Assembly: GCF_900184795.1 (NCBI RefSeq)
Contig: NZ_FXXN01000012.1
Span: forward strand, 1 to 64,000
Direction of reading: 5' to 3'
Length of the DNA stretch: 64,000 nucleotides
Origin: Magnetospirillum sp. 15-1
GTDB taxonomy: Bacteria; Pseudomonadota; Alphaproteobacteria; Rhodospirillales; Magnetospirillaceae
Below, piece by piece: positions 61,749-64,000 of this stretch (positions within the stretch are counted from its first letter, which is position 1; every line of letters begins with the position of its first letter). Below the pieces are notes generated by a model. The model made no database searches. It was not told the origin of the DNA and saw only the letters and a program-made list of their open reading frames with translations. Position numbers and translations under genes: made by a program.

Positions 61749-62855
61749 TTAGAACTGGTAGCGGACCTTGGCGGTACCCTGCCAAACGTCGAGGCTGGTC
61801 CGGCCGATGGAGTTGTAAGACCCCTCGACGGTACCAGACCACGGGCCGGCACCACCGAAATCAACACCCAGGCCGGCGACGCCGCCGCCATTGTCCACGG
61901 CGGACATCTGGTTGTTGCCCTTGAGCACCGCCTTCGGCTTGGTGAAGTCCCACTCGCCGGTCAGCTTGACGAAGGGAGTGAAGCCATCGAAGGCGTAGCC
62001 GGTCTTCAGACCACCGCTGGCGCGACCAAAGTTGATGCCCTGGGCGGCATTGCGAGCGGTGCTGGTACCGGTGTCGTTATAGGCGTTCTGCATTTCACGC
62101 AGATACAGCACACCGACCTTCGGGCTCAGGCGCCAACGGTCGATGGCGTAGGAACCGGTCAAATTGGTGGCACCGAACCAACGGCCACCATCGAACGATC
62201 CCTTGACCGCACCGCTGGTGCGGCTGACATCGTAGGTCAGCCAAGTGTAGCCGCCCGACAGATCAGCAGTCCAGTTGGGGGAGAGGCTCACACCCAGGTA
62301 CGGGGCCACGGTGTAACCGTCGGCCTTGTAGGTACCGGAATTGAACTTGGTCTTGATGTCGACGTTTTCATAGCCGAACGCCAGACCACCGAGAACACGG
62401 TCGGTGAACTTATAGTCGGCGCCGAACACGGTGTTGATGACGTTGCCGTCCATGCCGAGGGCGGCTTCGGTCTTGCGGATGTTGACCCAGGTGCCCTGGC
62501 CCCACAGGCCGAGCTTCGCGGGCATGCCGCCGCCGGACTTCCCCGCGTCCCGGGTATTGAACAGCTTGCTGACCGGCCCACCGGCACCGCCGCCAGCGGA
62601 GAAACCGCCGCCGACGGAACCGCCGCCAACCGCACCGCCGACCGAGCCGCCAACCGCGCCGCCAACCGCGCCACCAACGGCGCCGCCGATCAGACCGGCG
62701 GTCTGGGCGGCCGCGACGGGAGCAGCCACCGAGGCAATAGCCTGGTTAGCAACCGCGCCAGAATTGCTCACATCGGATGCCGCCTTCGCCGGACCAGCCG
62801 ATACGACACTGACAACCCCAACAGCCGCCAAGGCTGCAATCCGATCAAACCTCAT
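61749..62855 (-). CDS. Gly-rich outer-membrane beta-barrel protein (second copy)
   Basis: The 368-residue protein has a signal peptide ending at AKAASDVS, an Ala-rich part, a glycine/alanine linker of repeated GGAVGGAV units (residues ~57-92), and a barrel of about 265 residues ending in KVRYQF with terminal phenylalanine. Strand patterns match the barrel at 24383 (FGADYKFTDRVLGGLAFGYENV against VGGADYRVNDKMLVGMAVGYEM, read in parts). AAGGAGAGC precedes the ATG. It is the first gene of the cluster with the esterase and ligase. Confidence 0.87.
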   Translation of the reverse strand: MRFDRIAALAAVGVVSVVSAGPAKAASDVSNSGAVANQAIASVAAPVAAAQTAGLIGGAVGGAVGGAVGGSVGGAVGGGSVGGGFSAGGGAGGPVSKLFNTRDAGKSGGGMPAKLGLWGQGTWVNIRKTEAALGMDGNVINTVFGADYKFTDRVLGGLAFGYENVDIKTKFNSGTYKADGYTVAPYLGVSLSPNWTADLSGGYTWLTYDVSRTSGAVKGSFDGGRWFGATNLTGSYAIDRWRLSPKVGVLYLREMQNAYNDTGTSTARNAAQGINFGRASGGLKTGYAFDGFTPFVKLTGEWDFTKPKAVLKGNNQMSAVDNGGGVAGLGVDFGGAGPWSGTVEGSYNSIGRTSLDVWQGTAKVRYQF

Positions 62856-63408
62856 CCCCTGCTCTCCTTAAAATGTACCGGGCTCGAGCCCTCGAGATGC
62901 CACAACTTTGATGGTGTTTTTATCATAGAAAGCGAGGATGTCAACGCCAACCGCGACGCGCAATGTCACACATTTGCCCGTAGTGATATTTTTGCACCGG
63001 TCCCAATGGCCGAGCGGCGGGCAAAAGCCTTGTTCTTCCTTGCGCACCAAAGAAATAACGGCCACTCGCTGCGCCTCCCCATTCCAAGGTTACGCCATTC
63101 AAACAGGCCCAGACCGATGCTCGACGGGTGCCGGTTCGGCCGCAGGCTCACTACCGCCGATATTAAATCCTTGTTACGACCGGTTTGACCACGGCAAACC
63201 GGATGCCCCCCTTCCCCCAATGCCCACAATCGGCATTCCAGACCGTTATGACTCGGCCGCCGGTCCGGCGGTGTACGACCGGAAGGCCGCACGCATTTCG
63301 CCGGAAGAAGCCCCTTCGAAAAGACCGGATCGCGAAATCGGAGAATTGTCTACGCCCCGGTGTGGACCGGGAGTATCATCGTGGGGAAGGCAACATGGGA
63401 GAATAATC
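62856..63408. other. Divergent intergenic region
   Basis: No real gene is seen; short open frames on both strands are shadows. The part 62900-62960 is AT-rich and suits the promoter of the barrel gene. GTGGGGAAGGCAACATGGGAG at 63381-63401 leads into the secreted-protein gene. Confidence 0.5.
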
Positions 63409-63636
63409 ATGCGTAAGAATATCGCCCTGCTGGCAGCTGCCCTGCTGCTCTCCGCCGGCGCCGCCTGGGCTCAGGCGCCAGGGCCGGTTGTCGCTCCGGT
63501 GACTTCGCCCCAGACCACGGGATCGACCGTGCAGGGCTCGTCCAGCGCAACGCAGCCCCAGACTCCGCCTCCCGCCTCCACCACGGAGACCAAAGGCGAC
63601 TCGAAGCAGGCCCCCAAGGCCGACAAGAAGCCGTAA
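63409..63636 (+). CDS. Small secreted Pro/Ser/Thr/Lys-rich protein
   Basis: The 75-residue product has a clear signal peptide (MRKNIALLAAALLLSAGAAW then AQA cleavage) and a disordered mature part rich in Pro, Gln, Ser and Thr, ending in lysine-rich DSKQAPKADKKP. Such peptides are typical of periplasmic or exported disordered proteins. No domain is recognised. The start ATG 63409 has GGGAGAA upstream. Confidence 0.75.
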   Translation: MRKNIALLAAALLLSAGAAWAQAPGPVVAPVTSPQTTGSTVQGSSSATQPQTPPPASTTETKGDSKQAPKADKKP

Positions 63637-63684
63637 CGGATTCACCTCACCCTGGGGCTACGTCGCTCAGGCGTGGCCCCACCA

Positions 63685-64000
63685 AGGCCCTGGCGCCCGG
63701 CGTCGTAACCGCCGGCCAGGGCCGACCTTACCATTGGACGACACGGCTCAGACAGCCGACCGTCAGACGTGAACGGTGCCATGGAAAGCGATTTCTTTCC
63801 ATTCGACGGACATCTGACAGATCGTCGATTGCTCCCCCTGCGAACCGCCTAAAGTCTCGCCTGTTCAAATCAGGCGGGAGCCGATCCCCTCCGGCACAGC
63901 CCGAATTGGTGATGGTCTGCGGAGGATGAATTCACAACACGGCCATCAACCTGCGGCGGCAACAAATTTTACCGGTTCCGAACGCGGCTTCTGAGTATTG
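63685..64000. other. Downstream region with a long hairpin
   Basis: GGCCCTGGC and GCCAGGGCC (about 63690-63724) form a long GC stem around CCGGCGTCGTAACCG, possibly a terminator without a T-run for the 63409 gene. The bases from 63725 to 64000 contain no supported gene; they may be a promoter region of a gene beyond the window. Confidence 0.45.

Overview
The window is GC-rich alphaproteobacterial DNA. The mix of a phasin-like protein, an Mcp-hemerythrin receptor, NnrS, a CYTH protein, Wzy-like ligases and many two-ORF insertion sequences suggests a Rhodospirillales organism such as Magnetospirillum. That assignment is an inference from gene content; no rRNA, tRNA or CRISPR array was seen.

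Layout. Positions 1-14.8 kb are a mobile and decayed region: two copies of one IS3-family element (the first cut by the window edge), two of three copies of an IS5-family element, IS remnants, a methyltransferase/GT9 fusion of lower GC, a truncated filamentous-haemagglutinin-like exoprotein fused to a piece of a plasmid RepA-type protein, a gene fragment carrying a precise internal inversion, and a serine recombinase with three small partner genes. Positions 15-30 kb are a cell-surface polysaccharide locus: two GT4-like glycosyltransferases, a Wzm/Wzt-type ABC exporter, a Wzy/WaaL-like membrane protein and a polyprenyl-phosphate sugar transferase. Embedded in it is a compact, translationally coupled cassette: two cyanophycin-synthetase-like ATP-grasp proteins, an HprK-like kinase, a 59-residue Tat-like peptide and a PqqD-like protein. 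A divergent lipoprotein esterase, a nucleotidyltransferase and a Gly-rich beta-barrel follow.

Positions 30-37.5 kb hold a TetR gene with its palindrome and a six-gene phosphonate operon (PEP mutase fused to a nucleotidyltransferase-like domain, phosphonopyruvate decarboxylase, flippase-like protein, CDP-alcohol phosphotransferase, 2-aminoethylphosphonate transaminase and a stand-alone nucleotidyltransferase). This reads as a complete route from PEP to 2-aminoethylphosphonate, its nucleotidyl activation and its transfer to a lipid or glycan. A third IS5 copy sits just upstream. Positions 39-49.7 kb are housekeeping and sensory genes: a PLP basic-amino-acid decarboxylase and an agmatinase-like enzyme (polyamines), CYTH, a chemoreceptor with a C-terminal hemerythrin, DksA-like, phasin-like, a CorA transporter with an MgtE_N-like front end, and TonB-C. 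Several decayed fragments (GNAT, PstB, MarR, a putative exporter) and a MITE-like repeat lie among them.

Positions 50-57.4 kb are DUF2478, NnrS and a TonB receptor plus SsuABC/TauABC-type ABC importer with a Fur-like site. Positions 58-63.6 kb contain a second set of the surface genes: lipoprotein esterase, Wzy-like ligase and Gly-rich beta-barrel, each homologous to one at 22-29 kb. The barrel's terminator lies inside the start of the esterase gene. The two sets imply that esterase, barrel and ligase work as a module, probably in making or attaching a surface polymer.
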